Below, in pieces: positions 8,588 to 16,813 of a stretch of 64,000 nt of DNA. Where the stretch lies: NCBI RefSeq assembly GCF_947494555.1, contig NZ_CANLVF010000001.1, positions 1,116,001 to 1,180,000 on the forward strand, read 5' to 3'. Numbering within the stretch: position 1 is the first letter of the stretch; every line of letters starts with the position of its first letter. The notes beneath the pieces were generated by a model. It worked only from the letters and a program-made list of their open reading frames with translations, was not told where the DNA came from and made no database searches. The position numbers and the translations under genes were made by a program. Origin of the DNA: an uncultured Roseibium sp. Its GTDB lineage: Bacteria; Pseudomonadota; Alphaproteobacteria; Rhizobiales; Stappiaceae.

Positions 8588-9847
8588 TTGTTCCAGTCCT
8601 TTTTTCCCAATCCGAAGCTTTTCTTTCTCTCAGCCATCGCGTGGACCACTGTTGCTGTCATCGTCTGGTACGGTTTTGCAGCCGACCTGAGCGGTCCATT
8701 GGGATTTGGGGCGACCCCGGCAGGAGAACCGCCGGTCATCGGGCTCGGCCACTTCACGACACCGGAATTCATGTGGTTCTACGTCTATTACGCCATTTTT
8801 ACAGCGGCATTCGGCGTTTTCTGGTGGTGGTATTCGAAGGCGCATACCTGGCAGGTCTGGTCGATCTGGGGGTCGTCACTGATCATTTTCATGACGTATT
8901 ACGACGTTCAGGTGGCCGTTGCGATCAACAATTGGCGCAGGCCCTTCTTCGATACCGTTCAAACCGCCTTGGATGAGAGCGCCCGCGTTGTTACCGCCGA
9001 CGAGTTCTACGCGCTGTTGTTCATTTTCTTCAAGATCACGTCGGTCTGGGTGATCCTCTATATTCTGAAACGCTTTTTTGTCAGCCACTACATTTTCCGC
9101 TGGCGCACCGCAATGAACGACTACTATATCGCCAAATGGAACAACGTCCGCCATATCGAGGGCGCCTCGCAGCGTATCCAGGAAGATACAATGCGGTTTG
9201 CCGCCATCATGGAAGGCCTGGGCGTTGCCCTGATCGACTCCCTGATGACACTGATCGCCTTCCTGCCGATACTGCTGGCCCTCTCGGTACATGTCTCGGA
9301 GTTGCCGGTCGTGGGCGCGATACCGGCTCCACTGGTCACGGCGGCAATTTTCTGGTCGATCATGGGAACCGTGGTGCTGGCCGCAGTCGGGATCAAATTG
9401 CCCGGGCTTGAGTTCCACAACCAGCGCGTCGAGGCGGCTTATCGTAAAGAGCTCGTCTATGGCGAGGATCACGAACACCGTGCAGAACCCGCCAAGGTGA
9501 CCGAGCTGTTCGGGTTTGTCAGAAAGAACTATTTCAGGCTGTATTTCAACTACATGTATTTCAACCTGTTCAGGGGCTTCTATCTGCAGGCGGACAACGT
9601 GTTCGCTTATTTCATCCTGATCCCGACCTATGTCGCGAAAAAGGTGACATGGGGTATCGTTCAGCAGATCCTGACGGCGTTCTCTCAGGTATCGAATTCG
9701 TTCCAGTTCCTGGTCAACTCTTGGCCGACAATCGTTGAACTGCTTTCCATCTACAAGCGTCTGAAAGGGTTCGAACAGGCGATTGCCGAGCGGGAAGCCA
9801 TGTTACTGCGCGGCGAATTGGAGCCGGAACCGGCGGCCGGCGAGTAG
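8588..9847 (+). CDS. sbmA: SbmA/BacA-family peptide antibiotic transporter
   Basis: A 419-residue inner-membrane protein matching the length of E. coli SbmA and rhizobial BacA (about 406-420). These are proton-driven importers shaped like the membrane part of ABC exporters, taking up proline-rich and other peptides. Visible family features are the N-terminal MFQSFFPNPKLFFLSA, the acidic/aromatic stretch RWRTAMNDYYIAKWNNVRHIEGASQRIQEDT around residues 170-200, and FRLYFNYMYFNLFRGFYLQADNVFAYFILIP followed by QVSNSFQFLVNSW, the conserved C-terminal part. No nucleotide-binding domain is fused or adjacent, as expected. The start is TTG at 8588, chosen because the only in-frame upstream stop is at 8558 and AGCAGG (8573-8578) is well spaced from it. 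In host-associated alphaproteobacteria BacA also affects very-long-chain fatty acids of lipid A. Confidence 0.92.
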   Translation: MFQSFFPNPKLFFLSAIAWTTVAVIVWYGFAADLSGPLGFGATPAGEPPVIGLGHFTTPEFMWFYVYYAIFTAAFGVFWWWYSKAHTWQVWSIWGSSLIIFMTYYDVQVAVAINNWRRPFFDTVQTALDESARVVTADEFYALLFIFFKITSVWVILYILKRFFVSHYIFRWRTAMNDYYIAKWNNVRHIEGASQRIQEDTMRFAAIMEGLGVALIDSLMTLIAFLPILLALSVHVSELPVVGAIPAPLVTAAIFWSIMGTVVLAAVGIKLPGLEFHNQRVEAAYRKELVYGEDHEHRAEPAKVTELFGFVRKNYFRLYFNYMYFNLFRGFYLQADNVFAYFILIPTYVAKKVTWGIVQQILTAFSQVSNSFQFLVNSWPTIVELLSIYKRLKGFEQAIAEREAMLLRGELEPEPAAGE

Positions 9848-10061
9848 GCATTCGCGGATCAGGATTGCAATAGTTTCGGCTTCGCGGAATACTGTGTGCT
9901 CCAATCGCAATATCAATCCGCCCATTTTTTCCGCTCGTCCGGGAAACCTCACAGTGCAACCGACAAGCCCGGCTGCGGGCTGGCATTGCGGCTCTTCTCG
10001 ATCTTTCGGCCCGGCGCGTCATGGGAGAGCGACATGTTTTGCACCGGTCCCGGATCACGAC

Positions 10062-11063
10062 ATGGCCTTAAAGAGCCTGACTGCCCGAATCGCGGGCCCG
10101 CCGGCCCCGACCGGCATGACGCGGCACGCGCCTCTGCTTGGAATTTCGCTGAAAGTCAGTTCCGCTCTGGCGTTCTTTGTTATGGCCACCTGTCTGAAAA
10201 TTGCCGCCGAAGACGTCCCCATCGGTCAGCTGGTATTTGCGCGGAACTTCTTCGGTCTGTTTCCCGTCCTTCTTATGGTCACCCTGAGACGAGAGCTGGG
10301 TCTTGCTTTCCAGACCAGAAACCCCAAAGGCCATCTGACCAGGGCAGCGGTCGGCTTGACCGCAATGGTCTGCTCTTTCACAGCGCTTTATCTGTTGCCG
10401 CTACCCGATGCGACCGCGATCGGCTTTGCGACACCTCTGTTCGTGGTCGTTCTGGCCTATTTTCTGCTCGGCGAAATTGTCCGGCTCTATCGCTGGAGCG
10501 CCGTCGCGGTGGGTTTTCTGGGGATCCTGATCGTCCTTTCCCCGCATCTCGGCGAAGACGAATTCGACCGCGCATCCACGCTCGGAGTGTTCCTGGGCTT
10601 GACCGCCGCGTTGTTTGCGGCGCTTGCCATGATCACTGTGCGCAAACTGTGTGAGACTGAACGCACCTCGACCATCGTCACATGGTTCGCAGCTTCGGCA
10701 ACAGTTCTCTCGCTGCTGACGTTGCCGCTTGGATATCTTCTGCCGGAGCAAGGCTGGATCGTTCCGGACTTGCCAACCATGGGCTTGCTGGTCCTGATCG
10801 GGCTCGCAGGCGGCGTGGGGCAAATCCTGCTGACGCAAAGCTATCGTTATGCCGACGCGTCCACGATCGCCCCTTTCGACTACGTCAACATGATGTGGGC
10901 GATTATTATCGGCTGGCTGGTCTTCTCCGAAACGCCCGTCCCTGAAGTCATTATCGGTGCTCTTATTGTCATAGCGGCCGGTGTAATGGTCATCTACCGC
11001 GAGCATAAGCTCGGGCTCGATCGGACCAAGGCGCGACGGGCTTCGACCCCGTCACAGTCGTGA
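10062..11063 (+). CDS. DMT-superfamily transporter (EamA, S-adenosylmethionine-uptake-like)
   Basis: A 333-residue carrier with ten predicted helices in two EamA repeats. The pattern LGISLKVSSALAFFVMATCLKIAAEDVPIGQLVFARNFF, LYLLPLPDATAIGFATPLF and RWSAVAVGFLGILIVLSPH is typical of the rhizobial and rickettsial DMT group; the second half ends with TQSYRYADASTIAPFDYVNMMWAIIIGWLVFSETP. The long open frame begins at 9783, but the first 93 codons are Arg/Ser-rich and look non-coding, so ATG 10062 is preferred (10116 is a second option). Genes of this group move drug-like metabolites, amino acids or SAM; nothing here identifies the substrate. The gene ends 3 bp before a strong hairpin. Confidence 0.82.
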   Translation: MALKSLTARIAGPPAPTGMTRHAPLLGISLKVSSALAFFVMATCLKIAAEDVPIGQLVFARNFFGLFPVLLMVTLRRELGLAFQTRNPKGHLTRAAVGLTAMVCSFTALYLLPLPDATAIGFATPLFVVVLAYFLLGEIVRLYRWSAVAVGFLGILIVLSPHLGEDEFDRASTLGVFLGLTAALFAALAMITVRKLCETERTSTIVTWFAASATVLSLLTLPLGYLLPEQGWIVPDLPTMGLLVLIGLAGGVGQILLTQSYRYADASTIAPFDYVNMMWAIIIGWLVFSETPVPEVIIGALIVIAAGVMVIYREHKLGLDRTKARRASTPSQS

Positions 11064-11065
11064 GA

Positions 11066-11098
11066 CGATCCAGGCTGCTTTTCACGCAGCCTGGATCG
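11066..11098. terminator. Strong terminator-like hairpin
   Basis: A perfect 13-bp stem (11066-11078 with 11086-11098) around a 7-nt loop directly after the DMT transporter stop codon. It lacks a U tract on the plus strand, but its stability and place support a transcription end between convergent genes. Confidence 0.6.
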
Positions 11099-11194
11099 AC
11101 GGGAAATGGGCGTTTCCCCGGCGCAGCTAACGATCATGTGTCTTCCCGGTTTCAGCGAGTGTGAACCGGGATGACGCCGGTCTGAGGAACCGGA

Positions 11195-11608
11195 TTACTG
11201 GGGTTTATACGCGAATGTTTCGACCGGGCTTTTCGAGCCGTCCGGATAGACCAGCTGTACGCTTATGGATTGGGTCGAACCGGTCGGGAGTTCAATATAG
11301 GGCTTGTCCTTCAGAACCGCATTGGGATTATCGGGATCGCATTCGGCCAATTCCCACATCTGATCCAGGGGCCCGCCATTCAACCCGTAAAATACGTAGT
11401 CGATCCCGCATTTCCAGGCTTCCAAATGCGTGAAATAGATGAGCTGCTGTCCCTCCCAGTCGCGAAACGACACCCAGTTGGCTTTGGTCAGATCGAGGAT
11501 CTGCTTGATCTGCTCGGGTGGCATTGCTTGCGCGTGCGCGCGGTAATCGTTCTGCAGGGGCAATATGCTCAGGCTTGCAGCCAATGTGGCTAAAATCAGA
11601 GAGCGCAT
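11195..11608 (-). CDS. Conserved periplasmic protein of unknown function
   Basis: A 137-residue protein with an N-terminal signal peptide (hydrophobic core at residues 4-17, probable cleavage after AHA at about residue 26). The mature part of about 110 residues contains two cysteines (in WKCGIDY and AECDPDN) that could form a disulfide, and a KANWVSFRDWEGQQLIYFTHLEAWKCG segment that is the most conserved-looking part. I recall similar small secreted proteins in alphaproteobacteria but no assigned function. It precedes, on the same strand, the small Lrp-type protein gene with about 35 bp between them when read in the minus direction (the Lrp-like gene is upstream), so the two may be co-transcribed. 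Confidence 0.72.
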   Translation of the reverse strand: MRSLILATLAASLSILPLQNDYRAHAQAMPPEQIKQILDLTKANWVSFRDWEGQQLIYFTHLEAWKCGIDYVFYGLNGGPLDQMWELAECDPDNPNAVLKDKPYIELPTGSTQSISVQLVYPDGSKSPVETFAYKPQ

Positions 11609-11643
11609 CAGTCGTCTCCAGTACTGTAAAATGTCAGCGGGCT

Positions 11644-11880
11644 TTAAAATGCCTTGAAGGTAATAATTGTCTTGGTGTCCTGTATACCGCCGATCGGGTG
11701 GACCTTTTCATTCACGAAATGACCGATATCTGCGCCGTCGTCGACGTAGAACTTCACGAGGAGGTCGTAGTCTCCGCTGGTGGAATAGACTTCGGAGGCG
11801 ATTTCCGCATCGGCGATGGCATTGGCAACCTGATAGGTCTTGCCGAGCTGGCACTTGATCATCACGAAAAACGGAACCAT
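11644..11880 (-). CDS. Stand-alone Lrp/AsnC ligand-binding (RAM) domain protein
   Basis: A 78-residue protein made only of the alpha-beta effector domain of Lrp/AsnC regulators: MIKCQLGKTYQVANAIADAEIASEVYSTSGDYDLLVKFYVD shows the beta-alpha-beta pattern and the GDYDLLVK strand that binds the amino acid effector. The DNA-binding helix-turn-helix is absent, and the frame has no room for one. Such demi-Lrp proteins form dimers or higher oligomers and may bind amino acids or combine with full-length Lrp proteins. It is transcribed away from the TPP riboswitch. The effector cannot be told from sequence. Confidence 0.85.
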   Translation of the reverse strand: MVPFFVMIKCQLGKTYQVANAIADAEIASEVYSTSGDYDLLVKFYVDDGADIGHFVNEKVHPIGGIQDTKTIITFKAF

Positions 11881-12013
11881 GCGTCACTCCGGAGTTTTCT
11901 TGCATAAGAACAGACAAGGACATCGCCTATCTCATCGCCACAGTCAATTGCTGAAAAACGGCACTGGTATGCTAGGGACTTGCATTCAACACGCGGGCTT
12001 GTTAGCAGTCTGG

Positions 12014-12113
12014 CATCTCATGGGGGTGCCCGACGACGATTGATCGGGCTGAGAGGCACAAGGCCAACTCCTTGAACCTGATCCGGTTGATACCGGCGGA
12101 GGGATTTGAGATG
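12014..12113 (+). promoter_or_regulatory. TPP riboswitch aptamer (THI box)
   Basis: All conserved parts of the thiamine pyrophosphate aptamer are visible in order: GGGGGTGCC (12022-12030), GGGCTGAGAGGCAC around 12046-12059, CCTTGAACCTGATCCGGTTGATACCGGCGGAGGGA (12070-12104, the pyrophosphate-sensing arm; quoted here only by its key parts CCTGATC and GGAGGGA). The P1 helix is closed by CATCTCA (12014-12020) and TGAGATG (12107-12113), a perfect 7-bp pairing. It lies 77 bases before the thiM start codon and so controls the thiM-thiD group. Confidence 0.95.
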
Positions 12114-12189
12114 AAAACTTCAAGGCGTTCGGCTACGCGTCTTCCTTTCATCCCTCCGAAAACAATAATTCCGTTGCCGGAGGAGATGC
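12114..12189 (+). promoter_or_regulatory. Riboswitch expression platform acting on the thiM ribosome site
   Basis: ATCCCTCCG at 12150-12158 is a perfect 9-nt complement of CGGAGGGAT at 12097-12105 inside the aptamer. Its CCTCCG part (12153-12158) is also complementary to CGGAGG at 12178-12183, the Shine-Dalgarno site of thiM (start 12190). The two pairings exclude each other. This predicts translational control: bound TPP keeps the aptamer strand folded, frees 12150-12158 and lets it mask the ribosome site. No U tract follows, which argues against an intrinsic terminator. Confidence 0.7.
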
Positions 12190-12963
12190 ATGAGCCTGTC
12201 TGTTGCCGCGTCCACGCAGCCGCTTACCGCCGAAACCGTGTTCGAGTTGCTTCAACGCGTGCGAGAACGCTCTCCGCGCGTGCATGCAATCACCAATGCA
12301 GTTGCGCAGACTTTTACCGCCAACGTGCTTCTTGCGGTCGGTGCGGTTCCTTCGATGACGATTTCCAAGGTAGAAGTTGCCGGATTTGCGTCCAGCGCCG
12401 ACGCGCTGCTCATCAATCTGGGTACGCTGGACACAGCGCGGCGTGATGCCATTCCAATCGCAATCGAAGCAGCCAGGAGTGCGGGGCGTCCTGTCAGCAT
12501 CGACCCGGTGTTTGCCGATCGATCGACTGTGCGATGTGCCTACGCAAAGGACCTTATGGCGTCCAAACCGGATCTGGTGCGATTGAACGAGCGCGAACAT
12601 GAAGCTCTGTTCCCGGAGCGATCGGAAGCCGAGGCGATGATTGCGTCTGGTACGGTGCTGGCCGTTACAGGTGCAGAAGACAAGATCGAAAGTGCGGGCG
12701 AGGATTTCCGGCTGTTGAACGGTCACCCACTGATGGCGCGTGTGACTGCGACAGGCTGCGCCGGTGGTGCCGTGCTCGCTGCTTTCGCGAGCGTGGAGCG
12801 CGATATTGCCTTGGCGGCGGCTTCCGGCCTTTCCGTCTTCAACATTGCTGGTGAAATTGCCGGCGAGCGTGCGGCAGGCCCTGGGAGTCTCGTTCCGGAG
12901 TTGCTGGACGCGCTCTACACAATGACAGACCGCGACATCCAAATCCGATTGAAGACCGTCTGA
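12190..12963 (+). CDS. thiM: Hydroxyethylthiazole kinase
   Basis: A 257-residue ribokinase-fold enzyme that phosphorylates 4-methyl-5-(2-hydroxyethyl)thiazole for thiamine salvage. Family marks are [27 protein letters not shown] near residues 33-60, LLINLGTLD in the substrate site, and [15 protein letters not shown] towards the C-terminus, where the TGCxGG Cys/Gly loop forms the anion hole. Length equals the usual 250-270. The ATG at 12190 has CGGAGGAGA 7 bases upstream, the site controlled by the riboswitch. thiD follows after 41 bp, and the set of only kinases (no thiC or thiG nearby) points to salvage rather than full synthesis at this locus. Confidence 0.95.
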   Translation: MSLSVAASTQPLTAETVFELLQRVRERSPRVHAITNAVAQTFTANVLLAVGAVPSMTISKVEVAGFASSADALLINLGTLDTARRDAIPIAIEAARSAGRPVSIDPVFADRSTVRCAYAKDLMASKPDLVRLNEREHEALFPERSEAEAMIASGTVLAVTGAEDKIESAGEDFRLLNGHPLMARVTATGCAGGAVLAAFASVERDIALAAASGLSVFNIAGEIAGERAAGPGSLVPELLDALYTMTDRDIQIRLKTV

Positions 12964-13004
12964 ACGCCTTTGATCGAACCTTCTTGCAAGACGAGGAGAA
13001 CCCC

Positions 13005-13811
13005 ATGACCGCGATTGCGGTGACCATAGCAGGATCGGATTCCGGAGGAGGTGCCGGAATACAAGCCGATCTCAAGACATTTTCGGCCAACGGGGTCTTT
13101 GGCGCCAGCGTACTGGCGGCATTGACAGCTCAGAACACGCGCGGTGTGACCGCCATTCACGATGTGCCGCCGGACTTTGTGCGCGCGCAGATCGACGCCG
13201 TCTATTCCGACCTCAAGGTCAACGCGACGAAGATTGGCATGCTCGCAAGTTCGCCGATCATCGAAGCCGTGGCAGAGGGGCTGAGGGCCCACTCGACCGG
13301 CCCCGTCGTGCTTGATCCGGTGATGGTCGCCGCTTCGGGCGATCCCTTGCTTGCTGAAAGTGCGGTGGCGAGCCTTATCGGCGAGCTCCTGCCCCTGTCG
13401 GATGTGATCACGCCCAATCTTCATGAAGCCGCCCGCATTCTTGAAACAGAAGTCGCGGCTAGCGAAAGCGCGATGCAGTCGCAGGCCGAACAGCTTCTGC
13501 GCCTCGGCGCACGTTCGGTTTTGCTGAAAGGCGGGCACGGCGAGGGCGCGGACAGTTCGGATCTCTTCCTCGACGCCGCGGGCAGTGCGACGTGGCTTCG
13601 AGAGCGGCGCATTGCAACGGAAAACACACACGGAACCGGCTGCACGCTGTCCTCAGCCATCGCGGCAGGTCTTGCCAAGGGAGAGGGCCTTGAGGCCGCG
13701 ATTTCGCGGGCCAAGCAATATGTCCATGGGGCGATTGCTGCCGCCGATGAAATAGAGATCGGGTCTGGCCACGGTCCCGTCCATCATTTCTACAAAATCT
13801 GGAGCTGTTGA
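13005..13811 (+). CDS. thiD: Bifunctional hydroxymethylpyrimidine/phosphomethylpyrimidine kinase
   Basis: A 268-residue ribokinase-like enzyme that phosphorylates HMP to HMP-P and then HMP-PP, the pyrimidine half of thiamine. It begins [32 protein letters not shown], the signature N-terminus with the substrate-binding loop, has [15 protein letters not shown] in the centre, [10 protein letters not shown], and the C-terminal anion-hole motif [17 protein letters not shown] with its catalytic Cys/Gly region. An earlier TTG at 12984 is in frame, but ATG 13005 has GAGGAG (12993-12998) at ideal distance. It shares the TPP riboswitch transcript with thiM, and its stop codon is one base from the start of the next gene. 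Confidence 0.94.
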   Translation: MTAIAVTIAGSDSGGGAGIQADLKTFSANGVFGASVLAALTAQNTRGVTAIHDVPPDFVRAQIDAVYSDLKVNATKIGMLASSPIIEAVAEGLRAHSTGPVVLDPVMVAASGDPLLAESAVASLIGELLPLSDVITPNLHEAARILETEVAASESAMQSQAEQLLRLGARSVLLKGGHGEGADSSDLFLDAAGSATWLRERRIATENTHGTGCTLSSAIAAGLAKGEGLEAAISRAKQYVHGAIAAADEIEIGSGHGPVHHFYKIWSC

Positions 13812-13812
13812 T

Positions 13813-14925
13813 ATGTCTGAAACCCGCGCAAAGCGTGACAGCGACATGAGCCGGAGGGCGTTACTGGGTGGTTCGGCTGTCGCTGGCGGAGCGGCACTTG
13901 CCGCACCCGCGCTCGCCCAGGACAAAGCCACGATTGAATGGAAGATGGTGACGTCCTGGCCGAAGAACCTGCCCGGACCCGGTGTGACCGCCCAAAGAAT
14001 TGTCGATCAGGTTGCCAGGATGTCCGGCGGCCTCTTCCGTATTCGCCTCTATGCGGCCGGTGAACTGGTACCGGCACTCGGCGTTTTCGACGCTGTTTCC
14101 GCGGGTACCGCGCAGATGGCCCACACGGCGTCGTTCTTCTGGCAGGGCAAGATACCCGCATCGGTCTTCTTCACCGCTATTCCGTTCGGGCTCTTGCCGC
14201 ATGAACACATCACCTGGATCGAACGGGGCGGCGGGCAGGCGCTCTGGGACGAGCTTTACGCACCCTTCGGCGTGAAACCGGTCATGGCTGGAAACACCGG
14301 TGTCCAGATGGGCGGATGGTTCAAGAAAGACATCAACAGCGTGGATGATCTCAGCGGGTTGAAAATCCGGATGCCGGGGCTTGGCGGCGAAGTGATGCGC
14401 AGGCTCGGCGCAACGCCCGTCGGACTGCCGCCGGCAGAGCTGTTTCAGGCGCTGCAGTCCGGCGTGCTCGATGCCACCGAGTTCCTCGGACCCTGGTCCG
14501 ACCGTGCAATGGGCTTTCACAAGGTTGCCAAGAACTATTATTCGCCAGGTTTTCATGAACCCAATGGCACCGGAGAAGCCCTCTTCAACCAGGTCGCACT
14601 AGAAGGTCTTCCGGACGAGCTGCGTGCCATTGTCCTGGAAGCCTGCCGCGCTGAAAACGGGCGAGCACTTGCGGAGAGCGATTGGGAGAATGCCGGTAGT
14701 CTGAAGCTGCTTCAGGAAGAAGACGGCGTGACAGTCAAAGCGTATCCGGACGATGTGCTTGAAGTCCTGCGGACGACGGCCGCAACCGTGCTTTCCGAGT
14801 TCGCGGACAAAGACGAAATCGGCCAACGCATCTATGACAGCCATCGCGCCGCCCGTGCCCGTCTGGCCCCCTGGAGCGATGTTGCCATGCGCCGATTTCT
14901 GAGTGCGCGCGACACCAACGCCTAG
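13813..14925 (+). CDS. TRAP transporter solute-binding protein (DctP family, TakP-like), orphan
   Basis: A 370-residue periplasmic binding protein. A twin-arginine-like leader (SRRALLGGSAVAGGAALAA, cleavage near APALAQ) precedes the mature part. ATIEWKMVTSWPKNLPGPG, LYAAGELVPALGVFDAVSAGTAQMAHTASFFW, GNTGVQMGGWFKKDINSVDDLSGLKIRMPGLGGEVMRRLG and LDATEFLGPWSDRAMGFHKVA match the TakP-type alpha-keto-acid binding proteins, including the Arg of KIRM that holds a carboxylate. No DctQ or DctM gene is adjacent. It starts 1 bp after the thiD stop, in the arrangement that gives translational coupling, so it is expressed with thiamine salvage genes. The ligand may be a carboxylate or a thiamine precursor; the second option is only an inference from position. 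Confidence 0.9.
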   Translation: MSETRAKRDSDMSRRALLGGSAVAGGAALAAPALAQDKATIEWKMVTSWPKNLPGPGVTAQRIVDQVARMSGGLFRIRLYAAGELVPALGVFDAVSAGTAQMAHTASFFWQGKIPASVFFTAIPFGLLPHEHITWIERGGGQALWDELYAPFGVKPVMAGNTGVQMGGWFKKDINSVDDLSGLKIRMPGLGGEVMRRLGATPVGLPPAELFQALQSGVLDATEFLGPWSDRAMGFHKVAKNYYSPGFHEPNGTGEALFNQVALEGLPDELRAIVLEACRAENGRALAESDWENAGSLKLLQEEDGVTVKAYPDDVLEVLRTTAATVLSEFADKDEIGQRIYDSHRAARARLAPWSDVAMRRFLSARDTNA

Positions 14926-14937
14926 ATCAAACTTTGC

Positions 14938-14964
14938 TGCACCGGGCTTGTGGAGCCCGGTGCA
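14938..14964 (+). terminator. Terminator hairpin of the thiMD group
   Basis: A perfect 11-bp G+C-rich stem (14938-14948 with 14954-14964), loop TGTGG, 12 bp after the binding-protein stop. It closes the riboswitch-controlled transcript; the U tract is missing. Confidence 0.65.
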
Positions 14965-15421
14965 CCAATCCGCATCACGGCTTCGAATCTGTTCAAAAAC
15001 GCTTCTGAATCGGCCAGGTCTTCGACGAGTTTCACAACACATTGACGGAATTGACAAGGGCGGTCCGAGCGTGCGGGCGCCCATTCCATGCACATGCCGC
15101 TTCGGAAAGTGTGGCAATGCAGCAACGATCACCGACAATATTACGTTAAAGGAAACCTGATGAGATTATGCCTATTTTTTATGCATTTTTGCGGCGATGT
15201 GTCGGTACCGTGACAAAGCTCCTGAGAACAAGACCTTTTTCTCGTGTTTCGAGGCTTTCATCCAGCGCTGATGTCTGAATAGTGCGATATATTGCGTTGC
15301 AGCATGAAGTATTCGCTGCAGGGGTCCGTGATTTCTTTGCTTGCAACAGATCCCGGTGTTGGAAAATCCTATCAATCGAAATCAGATTTCCTCCGTCGGG
15401 AGGGGGATGGGAGAAAACACC
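14965..15421. other. Intergenic region upstream of fadL
   Basis: About 450 bp with no supported gene. Short frames are present on both strands but have no family marks. The 3' half is A+T-rich and most likely holds the fadL promoter and leader; GGGAG at 15409-15413 is the fadL ribosome site. Confidence 0.45.
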
Positions 15422-16753
15422 ATGATGTGGGCAAATAAAAAGACGATTCTGTTCACTTCCACTGCGCTGGCACTTTCGATGGTTGCCGGAGCCGCACATG
15501 CCGGCGGCTTTGCGCTGAGAGAGCAAAGTGCCTATTACCAGGGAACATCATTCGCCGGAAACGGCACCAGCGGGAATACAATCTCGTCGATGTTCTGGAA
15601 CCCGGCAACAATCACGGCTGCTGGAAAGGGACTGACCTTTGAGTCGCACAGTTCCTTCATCGCACCTCAGTCAGACCTTAATGGAGCATTTACCCCGCAG
15701 GGCACTGTAAACACGCTTACGGGCGGGTTCGGCGCGAGCACAGCGCCCAGTGGCGATATCGCGTCTAACGCCTGGATACCTTCTACCTATACGAGCTATG
15801 GATTGACCGACAAATGGTATTTCGGTCTTGCAATCAACACACCCTTCGGTTTGGCAACAAAGCCGGAGCAAAGCTGGGCAGGGCAGTATTACTCGCGTTC
15901 TTCCGAAGTGTTTTCCGTCAACGTCAATCCGACCGTTGCCTACAAAGTCAACGACATGGTCTCGGTTGCGGCGGGGCTGCAGGTAGAATACCTGCAAATC
16001 CGGCTGAAATCGGCATATCCCCTTGCAGCGTCACTTACCTCTTCAGTGCCCTCAACTGAAGTCAAAGGGGGAAGCCTCGGCTTCGGTGCAACGGCCGGCA
16101 TTACAATCAAGCCAATGGAAGGCACGGAAATTGGTGTCGGTTTCCGGTCCGCTGTTTTTCACAACCTCGAAGGTCACTTCATCAATCCGGCATCTGTGCC
16201 CGCGGTCGGTGTAAGTTCCAGCCGCACGGGGATTGAAGCGAATGTGATCTTGCCAGAAATGGTGACGCTCTCTGCCAAACAGAGGATCACCGACAAATTC
16301 ACGGTGCTTGGTACCGTTGAATGGACAAACTGGAGCAGGCTGGGCACGGTGCATCTGTCGGCAACAGACGGAACAACAACAAATCCGACCGGTTTGCCGG
16401 ACCTCGCCTTCAACTATGATGATGGATGGTTCTTTGCTGTCGGCGGCGAGTACGACTTCAACGACCAGGTGACACTCCGTGCCGGTGTCGCTTACGAACT
16501 GTCACCGATCGATGAAGATATCCGCTCAACGCGGCTCCCCGACAATGACCGCTTGTGGCTCTCAGCCGGTGCGACCTGGAAACCCAGCGAACATCTTGCG
16601 TTCGACGTCGGCTATTCACACCTGATCCCGGCAGACACGCAGATAAACATTGGTCCGGGTCATCAGGACTACAATGCCAACATCGGGACATACACAGCTG
16701 ACGTTGAAAGCCAGGTGAACATCATCTCCGCGTCGCTGCGCTACAAGTTCTAA
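15422..16753 (+). CDS. fadL: Outer-membrane long-chain fatty acid channel, FadL family
   Basis: A 443-residue outer-membrane beta barrel. After a signal peptide (hydrophobic core FTSTALALSMVAGAA, cleavage near AHA) the mature protein begins GGFALREQSAYYQGTSFAGNGTSG, equivalent to the plug/hatch start of FadL with its NPA-type motif (FWNPATITAAGKGLTFE). LGFGATAGITIKPMEGTEIGVGFRSAVFHNLEGHF and the C-terminal strand SLRYKF, ending in Phe, are typical barrel features recognised by the Bam machine. FadL lets hydrophobic molecules diffuse sideways into the outer membrane. ATG 15422 was chosen over earlier in-frame starts (15341, 15407) because the signal peptide begins there. It stands alone and ends at a strong bidirectional terminator. 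Confidence 0.92.
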   Translation: MMWANKKTILFTSTALALSMVAGAAHAGGFALREQSAYYQGTSFAGNGTSGNTISSMFWNPATITAAGKGLTFESHSSFIAPQSDLNGAFTPQGTVNTLTGGFGASTAPSGDIASNAWIPSTYTSYGLTDKWYFGLAINTPFGLATKPEQSWAGQYYSRSSEVFSVNVNPTVAYKVNDMVSVAAGLQVEYLQIRLKSAYPLAASLTSSVPSTEVKGGSLGFGATAGITIKPMEGTEIGVGFRSAVFHNLEGHFINPASVPAVGVSSSRTGIEANVILPEMVTLSAKQRITDKFTVLGTVEWTNWSRLGTVHLSATDGTTTNPTGLPDLAFNYDDGWFFAVGGEYDFNDQVTLRAGVAYELSPIDEDIRSTRLPDNDRLWLSAGATWKPSEHLAFDVGYSHLIPADTQINIGPGHQDYNANIGTYTADVESQVNIISASLRYKF

Positions 16754-16775
16754 CTTCTTGACAATGCAAATAAAA

Positions 16776-16800
16776 AAGGCCGGGACAATGTCCCGGCCTT
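16776..16800. terminator. Bidirectional rho-independent terminator
   Basis: A perfect 10-bp stem (16776-16785 with 16791-16800), loop CAATG, preceded by an A run (16772-16777) and followed by TTG. It lies between the convergent fadL and SDR genes and gives a U tract on the minus strand. Confidence 0.8.
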
Positions 16801-16813
16801 GTTCGTTTCAGGC

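Noticed and set aside
9783..10061. N-terminal extension of the second DMT transporter
   Set aside because: The 93 codons are Ser/Arg-rich and overlap the end of sbmA; the helix pattern starts after ATG 10062.
11609..11643. Possible tRNA or small RNA in short gaps of the window
   Set aside because: I looked for the TTCGA-type T-loop with a CCA-like end and cloverleaf pairing in the gaps and saw none.
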